From Catenulispora sp. GP43 (lineage in GTDB: Bacteria > Actinomycetota > Actinomycetes > Streptomycetales > Catenulisporaceae): 64,000 nt of DNA. The notes beneath the pieces were generated by a model. That model was not told the origin of the DNA and did no database searches. It saw only the letters and a program-made list of their open reading frames with translations. The translations under genes were made by a program, and so were the position numbers. The number at the start of each line of letters is the position of its first letter. The stretch's first letter is position 1. This document shows positions 19,238 through 28,358 of this stretch, piece after piece. The stretch is from assembly GCF_041260665.1 (NCBI RefSeq), contig NZ_JBGCCT010000023.1, forward strand, positions 124,001-188,000. Reading direction: 5' to 3'.

Positions 19238-19705
19238 GTGAACGACACCCCCGCGAACCAGCCGTCGCCCCCCGTCGAGGAGGTGGCCGCGCACCTGCGC
19301 GGCGCCGTCAGCGCCCTGGTCCGCAGCACCCGCGCGGTGGACCGGTTGCCCCCGATCCCGGCGGCGGTCCTGGACCTGCTGGCCGCGCGCGGCCCGATGA
19401 CCACGGCGGAACTGGCGGCGAGCCGCGGCGTCCGGCACCAGACGATGGCCGCGACCGTGAAGGAACTGACCGACGCCGGCCACCTCGCCGCCGGCCCCGA
19501 TCCCGCCGACGCGCGCAAGAAGATCCTGTCGCTGACCGAGGCCGGCCGGGACGCGCTCGACGCGGACCGCCGCCAGCGCACCGGCCTGCTCGCCGCGGCG
19601 CTGGAGCAGGCGCTGGACGACGAGGAGTTGCGCATGATGGCGCGGGCGCTGGAGCTGGTGGACCGGGTGTCCGCGGCCGTTAACCGGATGACGGCACCGC
19701 GATGA
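19238..19705 (+). CDS. MarR-family regulator
   Basis: A 155-residue winged-helix protein, starting at GTG, with MTTAELAASRGVRHQTMAATVKELTDAGH as the HTH and KKILSLTEAGRDAL as the wing. It sits divergent to the MBL hydrolase, with paired dyads in between that suit a dimeric MarR repressor. The GNAT acetyltransferase gene starts 7 bp after its stop, so the two are cotranscribed. The ligand is unknown; small phenolics or oxidants are usual for the family. Confidence 0.92.
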   Translation: MNDTPANQPSPPVEEVAAHLRGAVSALVRSTRAVDRLPPIPAAVLDLLAARGPMTTAELAASRGVRHQTMAATVKELTDAGHLAAGPDPADARKKILSLTEAGRDALDADRRQRTGLLAAALEQALDDEELRMMARALELVDRVSAAVNRMTAPR

Positions 19706-19712
19706 TGTTCGT

Positions 19713-20192
19713 GTGACGGTTGAGGGTGCGTGGACGGTGCGCCGCGCTGACGTGCGGGAGCCAGAGGCTCAGGAACTGCTGGTCTCGTACTACGACGAGC
19801 TGGTGAGCCGCTACTGGGGACGGCCGTGCCTGCCGGGCGAGGTCGAAGCCGCGATGCGCGACGAGCCCAACGACGATCTGGCGGTGTTCCTGGTCGCGAG
19901 CGTGGACGGCGAACCGGCCGGCTGCGTCGGCGTGCGTATGCCGGCCCCTGATCTGGGCGAGTTGAGCCGGATGTACATCCGTCCCGAATTCCGGCGCTCC
20001 GGCGGCGGAGCGCTTCTGCTCGGCGAGGCCGACCGCGCGGCCGTGGAACTCGGGGCGCGGGCCATCCGCCTGGACACCCGGCACGACTTGGTGGAAGCAC
20101 GGGCCATGTACGCGCGGTACGGCTACCGCGACGTCCCGGCTTTCAACGACGGCCCGTACGCCGACCACTGGTTCGAGAAGGCTCTGACGTGA
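19713..20192 (+). CDS. GNAT-family N-acetyltransferase
   Basis: A 159-residue protein from GTG. The GNAT core is visible: strand 4 AGCVGVRMPAPDLGELSRMY, then the acetyl-CoA loop as RPEFRRSGGGALLL (R/Q-x-x-G-x-G/A type), and a C-terminal ARAMYARYGYRDVP segment. It transfers acetyl from acetyl-CoA to an amine; the substrate is not predictable. It is cotranscribed with marR (7-bp gap), suggesting it belongs to the same stress response. Confidence 0.9.
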   Translation: MTVEGAWTVRRADVREPEAQELLVSYYDELVSRYWGRPCLPGEVEAAMRDEPNDDLAVFLVASVDGEPAGCVGVRMPAPDLGELSRMYIRPEFRRSGGGALLLGEADRAAVELGARAIRLDTRHDLVEARAMYARYGYRDVPAFNDGPYADHWFEKALT

Positions 20193-20226
20193 TGCCGAAC
20201 AGCTGAGCGCTGGTGAGAATGGTGGC

Positions 20227-21132
20227 GTGGAGCCTGTCGACGAAGGGGCGCTTGTCGATGAATCCGTGCGCGAGCTCCCCGGGGCCGCACTGCGCTCTTT
20301 CGTCGGCTGGTACTCGGGCTACCGGCAGGCGGGGGTCGCGCCGATGCGGCACCGCGGGCTGCCGTCGCCGTACCTGACGCTCATCCTCACGCTCGACGAT
20401 CAGCTCACCGTGCTCGCGCACCCCGATCCGGGGCAGGCGCCGGGTGATTTCCGGTTGCTGCTCGGCGGGCTGCACACGGCTCCGGCGCTGATCAGCCACG
20501 AGGGCCGGCAGTCCGGCGTGCAGATCGCGCTGAGTCCGTTGGGAGCGCGCGCCGTGTTGGGGATGCCGGCCGGTGAGTTCGCCGAGACCGATGTGGCGGC
20601 CGATGACGTGCTGGGCCGCGACATCGTCGACGCTCAGGAGCGGCTCAGGGCCGCGCCGGACTGGCCGGGACGGTTCGCGGCGGTCGACGCGTGGCTTGCA
20701 TCACGTGCTGCGAAGCAGGCCCGGACGGCGATCGCCGCCGAGCTGACCGAGGCGTGGCGGCTACTTCTGCGCACTGGCGGACGGCTGCCGATCGCCGATC
20801 TGGCCGCGGAACTGGGCTGGAGTACGCGGCGCTTGTCCGGGCGCTTCGCCACGGAATTCGGGCTCACTCCCAAGGCTGCGGCCCGGGTGATCCGGTTCGA
20901 TCGGGCTCGGCGGCGCTTGGCGGATCGGGCGCGGAGCGGACCGGTCGACGTGTGGCCGGACGTTCCGGCCCGTGGCCTCGACTTGGGCCTTGCCGACCTC
21001 GCCGTCGATGCCGGCTACTACGACCAGGCGCACATGGACCGCGAGTTCAATGCGTTGGCGGGATGCCCACCGGTCCGCTGGCTCGCCGAAGAGTTCCGAA
21101 ATATCCAATCCGGCGCCATGCCCGGCGAGTGA
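20227..21132 (+). CDS. AraC-family regulator
   Basis: A 301-residue protein from GTG. The C-terminal double HTH is typical: LPIADLAAELGWSTRRLSGRF, then GLTPKAAARVIRFDRARRRL, then a second helix pair with ADLAVDAGYYDQAHMDREF. The N-terminal 150 residues are a small-molecule-sensing domain of the type fused to AraC in actinobacteria (RSFVGWYSGYRQAG, then SPLGARAVLGMPAGEF). The VOC gene starts 41 bp downstream on the same strand and is its probable target or partner. Confidence 0.92.
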   Translation: MEPVDEGALVDESVRELPGAALRSFVGWYSGYRQAGVAPMRHRGLPSPYLTLILTLDDQLTVLAHPDPGQAPGDFRLLLGGLHTAPALISHEGRQSGVQIALSPLGARAVLGMPAGEFAETDVAADDVLGRDIVDAQERLRAAPDWPGRFAAVDAWLASRAAKQARTAIAAELTEAWRLLLRTGGRLPIADLAAELGWSTRRLSGRFATEFGLTPKAAARVIRFDRARRRLADRARSGPVDVWPDVPARGLDLGLADLAVDAGYYDQAHMDREFNALAGCPPVRWLAEEFRNIQSGAMPGE

Positions 21133-21173
21133 GGGTGGAGGCACGGGACACGACCGCGAAGGAGATGCTCCAG

Positions 21174-21599
21174 ATGACTCCCACGACCACCGAAACGACT
21201 CCCCCGCCGCAGGTCTGGCCCACGCTGCGGGCGACGGACGCGCCAGCCCTGATCCGGTTCCTCACCGAGGCCTTCGGTTTCGAGGCGACCGTGGTGTACC
21301 AGGACGGCGACCAGGTCCACCACGCCGAACTCGCCTGGCCTGAGGGCGGCGGCGTCATGCTCGGCTCGGCCAAGCCGTCCGACGGCGACGCGTGGCCGCT
21401 GGCGCCCGGCGCGTTCGGCGCATATGTCGTCACCGACCACCCTGACGAGCTGTTCGCTCGGGCCAAGGCGGCCGGTGCCGAGATCTTGCAGGAGGTGTAC
21501 GAGACCGACTACGGGTCGCGCGACTTCCGGGTGCGGGATCCCGAGGGGAACCGCTGGTCTTTCGGGACGTATCGCGGACATCCGCGCGCGAGCGCTTAG
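21174..21599 (+). CDS. VOC-superfamily (glyoxalase-like) protein
   Basis: A 141-residue single-module vicinal-oxygen-chelate protein: PTLRATDAPALIRFLTEAFGF at the start, and DYGSRDFRVRDPEGNRWSFG with the terminal metal-site Glu/Arg pattern. Such proteins bind metals and act on glyoxals, antibiotics or aromatic diols, or sequester drugs. The ATG at 21174 has AAGGAG at a 9-base spacing; an in-frame ATG at 21165 is too close. It follows the AraC regulator. Confidence 0.88.
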   Translation: MTPTTTETTPPPQVWPTLRATDAPALIRFLTEAFGFEATVVYQDGDQVHHAELAWPEGGGVMLGSAKPSDGDAWPLAPGAFGAYVVTDHPDELFARAKAAGAEILQEVYETDYGSRDFRVRDPEGNRWSFGTYRGHPRASA

Positions 21600-21612
21600 C
21601 AGCGCCGCTTAC

Positions 21613-22026
21613 TCAGGCCTCGGGGAAGAGCACGGCGGCGACGTGGTGCGTGTCCGTGTACTCCTTCACCGACGTGATCTTCCCGTCCCGGACCGTGAAC
21701 ACCGCCGCGCAGCGGTTGTCGTACGTCGCGCCGTTGGCGGCGGTCGCCTTGGATGTCCACTCGGCCATGACCTGCTCACCGTCGGCGAAGGCGTTGACCA
21801 GACCGATCACCACCGGCGCCGAGGTGTCCAAGTAGGCGCCCATGCCGCCGAGGAAGTCGTTGATGATCGCCTCGCGGCCCTCCCACAGGCCCGAGATCGG
21901 CAGGCTGCCCGGGTAGAGCCAGGTGGCGTCCTCGGCGAAGCTGTCGAAGATGGTCTGGGCATCTCCGTCGCGCACCGCCTCCACGTAGCGGACGACGACG
22001 GTCTTCGGGTCGGTGACGTTGTTCAT
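21613..22026 (-). CDS. NTF2/SnoaL-like protein
   Basis: A 137-residue NTF2-fold protein: VVRYVEAVRDGDAQTIFDSFAEDATWLYPG forms the first helices and pocket, and FTVRDGKITSVKEYTDTHHV the last strands. The ATG at 22026 has AAGGAG at 7 bases; the ATG at 22032 is almost on top of the site. The pocket ligand is unknown. The oxidoreductase gene ends 42 bp upstream, so the two form an operon, mirroring the 16195-17712 pair. Confidence 0.87.
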   Translation of the reverse strand: MNNVTDPKTVVVRYVEAVRDGDAQTIFDSFAEDATWLYPGSLPISGLWEGREAIINDFLGGMGAYLDTSAPVVIGLVNAFADGEQVMAEWTSKATAANGATYDNRCAAVFTVRDGKITSVKEYTDTHHVAAVLFPEA

Positions 22027-22068
22027 GATCATGCTCCTTTATAAGGCGTCTGCTTGGGGAACGTCGCG

Positions 22069-22989
22069 TCAGGCGATGGTGAGGACCGCGTTGCCGCGGA
22101 CGCCCCGGTCGCGCAGCCGGGTCAGCACGTCGGCGGTCTCGGTCCAGTCGGCCACCAGCCCGATCTCCGGGTGCAGGCGGTCGGCGGCGACGAGGCGGAC
22201 CAGAGTCTGCAGGTCCTGTCCGTAGGTCGAGTCCGAGTCGGCGTAATGGAAGTGCCGGATGGTGGCCGATTCGGGGCCGGCGAAGAAGTCGAAGAAGTCC
22301 AGCGTCGCCGGCTGCCGGCTGGCCTGGCCGAACCAGACCAGCGTCCCGCGCCGGGCCAGCTTGGCCAGCGCGGCCGCCAGGTTCGGCCCGCCGGTGGACT
22401 CCAGGACCAGGTCGAAGGGTCCGTCCGCGGCCTGGATCGAGGGCACGACCCGGGCCGCGCCGAGCTCCAGCAGCCGGGCCCCGCGCTCGGCCGAGGAGCT
22501 GACCGCGGTGATCTCCAGCCCGGCCGCGGCCGCGAGTTCCACGAAGTAGTGGCCCACACCGCCGGAGGCCCCGGTCATCAGGACCCTGCGTCCGGCGGCC
22601 GAGCGCGTCACGTGCAGCAGACGCAGCGCGGTGAGCCCGGCCAGCGGCAGCGCGGCGGCGGTGACGGCCGGCACGGTGTCGGGCAGTTCGGCCAGCGACG
22701 CGGTCGGGACCGCCACGTATTCGGCCCAGCCGCCCTGCGGCGGATGCCCCACGACGCGGGTGCCGGCCGCCGGACCCGAGCCGTCGGCCGCCGCCTGGAC
22801 CACGAGGCCCGCGACGTCCTTGCCGGGCCGCCAGTCCGGGCGCGGCGCCTCCAGCTGGAACGTCTCGCCGCGGTTGACGGAGTACGCCTCCACCTTTATC
22901 AGGGCCTCGTCCGGACGCGGCTGCGGCTGGTCCACCGCGGTGAGTTCGACGGACGGGCCGGGCCGGCCGGTGGCTGTCATGGCCTTCAT
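22069..22989 (-). CDS. Zinc-free medium-chain oxidoreductase
   Basis: A 306-residue MDR protein of the quinone-oxidoreductase branch: VEAYSVNRGETFQL near the start, then VLMTGASGGVGHYFVELAAAAG as the NADPH loop. There is no catalytic-zinc ligand set. It likely reduces electrophilic carbonyl or quinone compounds. It is divergent from a LysR gene and followed by an NTF2-like gene. Its leader is unusual, with a stretch rich in GCTGCT-type triplets (about 23005-23065) between start and regulator. Confidence 0.9.
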   Translation of the reverse strand: MKAMTATGRPGPSVELTAVDQPQPRPDEALIKVEAYSVNRGETFQLEAPRPDWRPGKDVAGLVVQAAADGSGPAAGTRVVGHPPQGGWAEYVAVPTASLAELPDTVPAVTAAALPLAGLTALRLLHVTRSAAGRRVLMTGASGGVGHYFVELAAAAGLEITAVSSSAERGARLLELGAARVVPSIQAADGPFDLVLESTGGPNLAAALAKLARRGTLVWFGQASRQPATLDFFDFFAGPESATIRHFHYADSDSTYGQDLQTLVRLVAADRLHPEIGLVADWTETADVLTRLRDRGVRGNAVLTIA

Positions 22990-23162
22990 GGCGATCTCCC
23001 CTTCTTGCCTTCTGGCTGCTGCTTGGTGCTGCCTGTCGCTGCTCGCTGCTGCTGCTCGCTGCTTGTTCCTTGCGAGATCAAGAAGACCACCGGGCCGAAA
23101 GGCGGGTCCAACAACCGGCCCGCGGTTTCGACAACCATCGGTGGTAGGCCATGGTGGAAGGC

Positions 23163-24158
23163 ATGGATCTTGACCTGGCGCAGGTGCGGGCCTTCGTGAC
23201 CGCGGCCGATCGGCTGCACTTCGGGCAGGCCGCCGAGCAGCTCGCGGTCAGCCAGCAGGCGCTGTCCAAGCGCATCGCGCGCCTGGAGGCCGAACTGGGC
23301 GTGCAGCTGTTCCTGCGCGCCGGGCACGCCGTCGAGCTGACGGACGCCGGACGCCGCTTCCTGGAGCCCGCGCGCCGGACGCTGGCCGACGCCGACCGCG
23401 CGGTGGCGGCCGCGCGCCACGTCGACCGGCCGTTGCGGATCGACTTCTGGGGCCACCTGTTCGCGCCGATGCGGACGCTCGCACCGGTCATCGACCACGT
23501 CGCCGACGCCGTCACCGTCGAGACCGGGCCCGGCCGCGACCTGCCCGGCGTCCTGGACGGCCTGGCCCGCACCGCCACGGACGTCGGATTCGGGCGCGTG
23601 CACGGAGTCGGGGTCGGGAACGGGGTCGGGAATGGCGGGACCCGCGACACGGCGTACACCCACCGGCTGGTGCGGCTGGAACCGGTGGATGTCATGGTCG
23701 GCGCAAGGCATCCGCTCGCCGACCGGTCGCAGGTACGCCCCGACGAACTGCGTGACAGCGTCCTGTGGTGCCCGGCGGCGCTGGAACGGCTGGACTTCTA
23801 CCAGCGGTTCGCAGAGCACTTCGACATCCGCGCCGAATCCGGCACCGCGAATCTCGGCATCGACCACTTCCTCGAGCAGGTGGCAGCCGATCCGGCACGC
23901 TTCGCACTCGTCCCCGCGGATCTGGAACTGCCGGAACGCATCCGGGTCCGCTCGCTTCCACTTGTCGAGCCGACGCCGCTGTACGCGTGGTCGCTGGTGT
24001 GGCCGGCGGCGGATCCGCACCCGGGGGTCGCACCGCTGCTGCGCGCCTTCGCCGAAGTCGGCGGCCGGAGCCGCTGGCTGGAGTACCGGCCGGGGCGTGA
24101 CTGGTTGCCCGCCGGCGACGTATCAGAGGTCGAAGGCGGCAGCGGCTCTGTCTCTTGA
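23163..24158 (+). CDS. LysR-family regulator
   Basis: A 331-residue protein. The N-terminal HTH contains RLHFGQAAEQLAVSQQALSKRIARLEAELG; the effector domain follows. A Gly-Val-Gly-Asn microrepeat (near residue 155) comes from a GGGTCGGGAA-type DNA repeat. The ATG at 23163 is preferred because of GGAAGG just upstream and because the family begins with MDL; an ATG at 23151 would add four residues. It is divergent from the second oxidoreductase/NTF2 pair, which it probably controls. Confidence 0.92.
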   Translation: MDLDLAQVRAFVTAADRLHFGQAAEQLAVSQQALSKRIARLEAELGVQLFLRAGHAVELTDAGRRFLEPARRTLADADRAVAAARHVDRPLRIDFWGHLFAPMRTLAPVIDHVADAVTVETGPGRDLPGVLDGLARTATDVGFGRVHGVGVGNGVGNGGTRDTAYTHRLVRLEPVDVMVGARHPLADRSQVRPDELRDSVLWCPAALERLDFYQRFAEHFDIRAESGTANLGIDHFLEQVAADPARFALVPADLELPERIRVRSLPLVEPTPLYAWSLVWPAADPHPGVAPLLRAFAEVGGRSRWLEYRPGRDWLPAGDVSEVEGGSGSVS

Positions 24159-24271
24159 GAACGAGAAGCCGCCTGCCGACATGCCGCCATTCAGGGGACG
24201 GCCGGGTGCGGACCGGCTCAGGGCGTGTTTCGCTGCAACGGGGCTGTTCGGTCCCGGCGCGGGAAGGAAGC

Positions 24272-24736
24272 ATGATCATGCCCACCTATGACCCGAACCA
24301 GATAGCGAACCTCGTCGGCCAGCTCGGCGGTGACCACCAGCAGGCGGCTCAGCGGTTGCAGGGGATGGGCGGTCAGATCGACCCGCGGCAGCACGCGGAC
24401 ACCCTGCAGCAGATGGGGATCGACCCGCGGAAGCTCCAGGACGGCGACTACCAGCAGCATCTCGACGCGCAGGACCAGCCCGGGTTCCAGGGCTATCGGA
24501 GCGGCGACATGTCCGAGCAGACGCCTCAGTTCGGTGAGCGAAGCGGCCAGGACCAGACGGACGAGGACGACGAGATCCCGAACTTCCAACAGTTCGACCA
24601 GGGCCAGGCCGGGATGCGCGGCATGGAACCCCACCCCGACCCGCAGATGGCCGACGACCAGCAGATGGTCGGCCGGCGGAGACCCCGCAAGAGCCGGGAA
24701 TCCCAGCAGGACCAGCGACCGATACAGGACCAGTGA
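24272..24736 (+). CDS. Gln/Asp-rich hydrophilic protein of unknown function
   Basis: A 154-residue protein preceded by GGAAGGAAG. It is strongly hydrophilic: Gln, Asp, Gly and Met dominate, with repeated QMGIDPRKLQDGDYQQHLD-like patterns and a basic RRRPRKSRESQ tail. There are no membrane segments, signal peptide or Cys. The first 60 residues (NLVGQLGGDHQQAAQRLQGM) look helical; the rest is probably disordered. It could be a stress-protectant hydrophilin, but no family is recognised. Codon use is normal for the genome. Confidence 0.65.
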   Translation: MIMPTYDPNQIANLVGQLGGDHQQAAQRLQGMGGQIDPRQHADTLQQMGIDPRKLQDGDYQQHLDAQDQPGFQGYRSGDMSEQTPQFGERSGQDQTDEDDEIPNFQQFDQGQAGMRGMEPHPDPQMADDQQMVGRRRPRKSRESQQDQRPIQDQ

Positions 24737-24924
24737 GCGACAAAGGTGGCACTCCCCGACGTGCTGGGCCGCCCCGTGGACTTCAGTGCTCGATGACACC
24801 GGCTGCTGATCGGCCGTGGCGTTAGCAACGCTAAACACAGCACGTAGAAAATCCCCGCACCCCTCCGGCCGCCGGCGTGCGAGCCTGGCTGGACAGGTGT
24901 GCGCTGCTCGGGAGGGATCGGGTC

Positions 24925-25761
24925 ATGCAGTTGAGTTCTGCGCAGATGTTCCACCATCGGTGGTGTGCGGCGTTGGCCGCCGGGAACGTGGCGGCGGTGC
25001 GGGACCTGTTCCACCCGGACGCCGTCCAGGTCTCGAGTGCGACCGGGCAGGTGCTGAGCGGTGTGGAGCAGATCGCCGGGGCGCTGGAGCAGCTGATCGG
25101 CGTGGCCGGGCCGATCGCCACCTCGGGGGTGGAGAGCTTCGTCGATCTCGGTGACGCCTTCTGCGTGGAGTCGGTGCAGTCCACCGCCTACGCGCAGGCG
25201 TTCTGCTATGACGTGTTCGTGATCGACGGCGGCCGCATCCGCTTCCACGCCACCGGAAGCATCTCGCCGCGCGCCCTGGCGCCGCTGCCCCAGCCGTCCG
25301 GGCCCACGCAGGGACAGGACCTGTACCGGCGTTACTGGGCCGCCACCAGCGCGCAGGATCCGAACGGACTGGCCGCGGTGTTCGGCCCGGATCTCCGCTT
25401 CTCCAACGTGGGCAACGTGGTCTACGGCCGGAACGAGGTCATCGGCGCGGTGCAGCGCTTCTGGGGCAGCGGCATGGGATCGGCGCTGAAGACCGTGTCG
25501 CGCTTCGTCGAGACGCCCCAGGCGCTGTGCGTGGAGGCGACGGCCGATGTCGGCGGCCGGGGCGGGCGGCTGGACCTCGCCTACTACGAGGTGTGGATGC
25601 TCCGGCAGGGGCAGGTCAGCCACCTCATCAGGGGTCTGATCACGCCGCGCCCCGCCGAGCTGAAGCAGATCATGCAGAAGGCGGCCGACACCAACATGCG
25701 GACCTTGCAGGACTTCACGCAGGCGACCATGCTGCGCAACGCCATGCAGGTCCGCTGGTAG
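24925..25761 (+). CDS. Double NTF2/SnoaL-like domain protein
   Basis: A 278-residue protein with two NTF2-like modules: residues about 5-110 (MFHHRWCAALAAGNVAAVRDLF) and 140-260 (YRRYWAATSAQDPNGLAAVFG). The C-terminal helix is rich in Met/Gln. The ATG at 24925 has GGAGG 9 bases upstream; the frame is open further back without a better site. Fused NTF2 modules probably form an intramolecular dimer with two pockets. The gene stands alone, convergent with the GH gene downstream. Ligand or reaction unknown. Confidence 0.82.
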   Translation: MQLSSAQMFHHRWCAALAAGNVAAVRDLFHPDAVQVSSATGQVLSGVEQIAGALEQLIGVAGPIATSGVESFVDLGDAFCVESVQSTAYAQAFCYDVFVIDGGRIRFHATGSISPRALAPLPQPSGPTQGQDLYRRYWAATSAQDPNGLAAVFGPDLRFSNVGNVVYGRNEVIGAVQRFWGSGMGSALKTVSRFVETPQALCVEATADVGGRGGRLDLAYYEVWMLRQGQVSHLIRGLITPRPAELKQIMQKAADTNMRTLQDFTQATMLRNAMQVRW

Positions 25762-25818
25762 TCGGCTGTCGGCTCATACCTCAGTCGGCGCGGTCTTCAG
25801 CCGGCATCGACTCACTCC

Positions 25819-28206
25819 TCAGCTCGCATAGACCTCGAACTCTGATATCTGCCCGGCCGGCCATCCCGTGTTCGCGGTGAACGTCAACCGGACGTAGCGC
25901 ACGCTGGCCGTCGGGAAGGTGATCGTGACGGCGTTGCCCGTCGCCGGATCGAAGCCGTAGCCGGCGGAGCCGACCAGCGTCGAGGCCGCACTGGCGTCCG
26001 CGCCTCCGGTGACCGACAGCGTCTGGGTCCGTGCTGCCCAGGCGGTGGCCGGCGGCAGCTTCAGCACGATGCGGGACACCGGCGTCGCCGCCCCGAGGTC
26101 GACCATCAGCCACTGCGGGAAGGCGTTGTCGATGCTCTCCCAGTAGGAGTTCGGGTCGCCGTCCACGGCGTTCGACGACGCGTAGCCCTGCGTGTGGCCG
26201 CTCTCCGAGGTCGCCTTGCCGAGCGCCAGATTCGCGTTCGCGGCCGGGTCCGTCGTCGCCGAGACCGTCGCGGAGGGCTGGGACAGGTTCCCGGCCGCGT
26301 CGGTCGCGACCACCGCGAAGCTGTACGACCTGGACGGGGACAGGCCGGTGACGGTCGCCGACGTAGCGGCCGTGGTCAGCGCCGTCGCACCGTTCAGCTT
26401 CACCTGGTAGCCGGTGACCCCGACGTTGTCGGTGGACGCGGTCCAGGACAGCGACACGCTGGTCGAGGTGTGCCCGGTGACCGTGAGGTTGGTCGGCGCG
26501 GAGGGCGGCGTGGTGTCGCCACCGCCTGATCCGCTCGGCGCGTAGACCTGGAATTCCGAGAGCTGCCCAGCAGGCCAGCCGGTGTTCGCCGTGAAGGTGG
26601 CCCGCAGATAGCGGACGGACGCGGTGCCGAAGGTCACCGTCACGCTGTTGCCCGACGCCGGATCGAAGGTATAGCCGGCGGATCCGGCCAGCGTGTTGAA
26701 GGTCGAGCCGTCAGTACTGCCGGCCAGGGTGAGGGTCTGCGTGCGGGCACCCCACGACGACGGCAGCTTCATGACGACCGACGCCACGGCCGTCGCGGAG
26801 CCCAGATCGACCTGGAACCACTGCGGGAAGGCGCTGTCGACGCTCTCCCAGTAGGTGTTCGGGTCACCGTCGACGGCGTTCGCGGACACGTAGCCCTGCG
26901 CGTTGCCGCTGGCCGAGGTCGGCTTGCCGAGGGCCAGATTCCCCGATCCGCCGCCGGAGCTGAGCACCGGCTGCGTCGGCCGGGTGGCGGTCAGCGCGAG
27001 CTGTCCCTTCAGCATCCGGCCGCCGTCGGCGGTGAGCCGCAGGTAGTAGTCCGACGAGCACGCCGTCCCGTCCTCGTCCAGCGCCAGCAGGCCGGAGCCG
27101 GTCGGGGACATGGACTGGTTCTCGGCCGTCTTCGCGATCTGGTTGCCCTCGCCGTACTCGTCGAACATCGAGATGTAGATGCTCTGCGTCCCGGCGCGGG
27201 CCATGTTGTAGAACTGGCGCCACATGAAGTCGCCGTGGACCCGCTGCCGTCCCGACACGTCGCCGGGCAGGACGCACGGCTGGTAGTCGACGTTGTTGGC
27301 GGTGCAGTCGGCGAGGTCGGGGACGGTGAGGGTGGTGTAGGCGTTGTCCGAGTCGGCCGCGGTGCCGATCGCGCCGACCATCCACGGCGAGAGCATGTCG
27401 AAGGCGTGGTAGACGCCGATGTACCCCGGGCGCGAACCGCCGGTGCCGGTGCGCCATTCGCGGGGCACACCGCCCATCACGTAACAGCCCTGACTCTTGA
27501 ACCAGGTGATCACGTCCAGGCAGGTCGGGGCGTCCCAGGGATGGTTGGCGTCGTTGAAGCCGAAGCCCCAGACGCCCACGACCGGCTTGCCGTTCTGGCG
27601 CGCGTACGCGGATGAGGCGGTCAGGGCGGACATCTTGGCGGTCCAGTCGGCCTTGATCTCCGTCTGCATCGAGGTCCAGCCGGTGACGTCGTACATGATG
27701 TAGAACTTGCGGCCGTAGGTCTCGGCGGAGGAGCGCACCTTGGTCGCCATCGCGTCCCGGGTCGGGCCCTCGGAGCTGTTCGGGTTGAAGCGCTGCAGAG
27801 CCGCCGTGTCGCAGCCGTTCTGCTGCATCCACAGGAAGTGGGTGTCGACGGTCTGCTGGTCGTAGGACGAGAACAGGGTCGCGGGCTGGCCGTTGCCGAG
27901 GTTCGCGTACGCGGTCTGGTACGTGTGCGTGTACTCGCGCATGTCCGGCCACGCCTTGATGACGTTGTTGGACGGCGACGGCGTCTGCGACCAGTTCTGG
28001 GACCAGTGCCACCACCCGTTGATCGGCGCTCCGTCCCCGGCGCAGGCGAACCATCCCTGGTAGCCGACGGTGATCTTGCCGACGACGTCGCCGGCGGGGC
28101 TCGCCGCGCGCGCCGCCGGGGCCGCGAGCAGCTCCGGCCCGGCGATCAGGGCCGCGGCCGAGCCGGCCGCGGCGGTGGTGAGGAATCTTCGGCGGGTGAC
28201 CGTCAT
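25819..28206 (-). CDS. Secreted GH71/99-like hydrolase with two discoidin domains
   Basis: A 795-residue exoenzyme. A twin-arginine signal peptide (TRRRFLTTAAAGSAAALIAG, cleaved near ARA) leads to a TIM-barrel-like domain (about 45-410) with GYQGWFACAGDG, WSQNWSQTP and YISMFDEYGEGNQ, as in GH71/99-like proteins annotated as xylosidases or alpha-mannan/glucan hydrolases. Then come an F5/8C (discoidin) domain (425-550), a fibronectin III domain (565-650) and a second discoidin domain nearly identical to the first (660-795). The discoidin copies probably bind the polysaccharide. Catalytic residues are not certain; the Asp/Glu in DEYGE are candidates. A GAGCTCTT dyad lies upstream. Confidence 0.82.
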   Translation of the reverse strand: MTVTRRRFLTTAAAGSAAALIAGPELLAAPAARAASPAGDVVGKITVGYQGWFACAGDGAPINGWWHWSQNWSQTPSPSNNVIKAWPDMREYTHTYQTAYANLGNGQPATLFSSYDQQTVDTHFLWMQQNGCDTAALQRFNPNSSEGPTRDAMATKVRSSAETYGRKFYIMYDVTGWTSMQTEIKADWTAKMSALTASSAYARQNGKPVVGVWGFGFNDANHPWDAPTCLDVITWFKSQGCYVMGGVPREWRTGTGGSRPGYIGVYHAFDMLSPWMVGAIGTAADSDNAYTTLTVPDLADCTANNVDYQPCVLPGDVSGRQRVHGDFMWRQFYNMARAGTQSIYISMFDEYGEGNQIAKTAENQSMSPTGSGLLALDEDGTACSSDYYLRLTADGGRMLKGQLALTATRPTQPVLSSGGGSGNLALGKPTSASGNAQGYVSANAVDGDPNTYWESVDSAFPQWFQVDLGSATAVASVVMKLPSSWGARTQTLTLAGSTDGSTFNTLAGSAGYTFDPASGNSVTVTFGTASVRYLRATFTANTGWPAGQLSEFQVYAPSGSGGGDTTPPSAPTNLTVTGHTSTSVSLSWTASTDNVGVTGYQVKLNGATALTTAATSATVTGLSPSRSYSFAVVATDAAGNLSQPSATVSATTDPAANANLALGKATSESGHTQGYASSNAVDGDPNSYWESIDNAFPQWLMVDLGAATPVSRIVLKLPPATAWAARTQTLSVTGGADASAASTLVGSAGYGFDPATGNAVTITFPTASVRYVRLTFTANTGWPAGQISEFEVYAS

Positions 28207-28288
28207 GGTGGTGGATCCTCCTGGCTGGCTTGACGCTCTTCCGACATGGAGGTGTAACTTTCGTACGGGCCATAGTTACAAAAGAGAT

Positions 28289-28328
28289 GAGCTCTTGCAA
28301 TAAGCTGACGATGCTCATATAAGAGCTC
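28289..28328. promoter_or_regulatory. Candidate operator for the GH/SUFU divergent region
   Basis: GAGCTCTT at 28289-28296 and its exact complement AAGAGCTC at 28321-28328 flank a 24-bp AT-rich spacer, between the divergent GH (28206) and SUFU (28359) genes. A nested AAGAG/CTCTT dyad overlaps the left arm. It is a possible site for a sugar-responsive repressor. Confidence 0.45.
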
Positions 28329-28358
28329 GTAGATGGTGCCGGGTGTAGGTTCGCTGGC

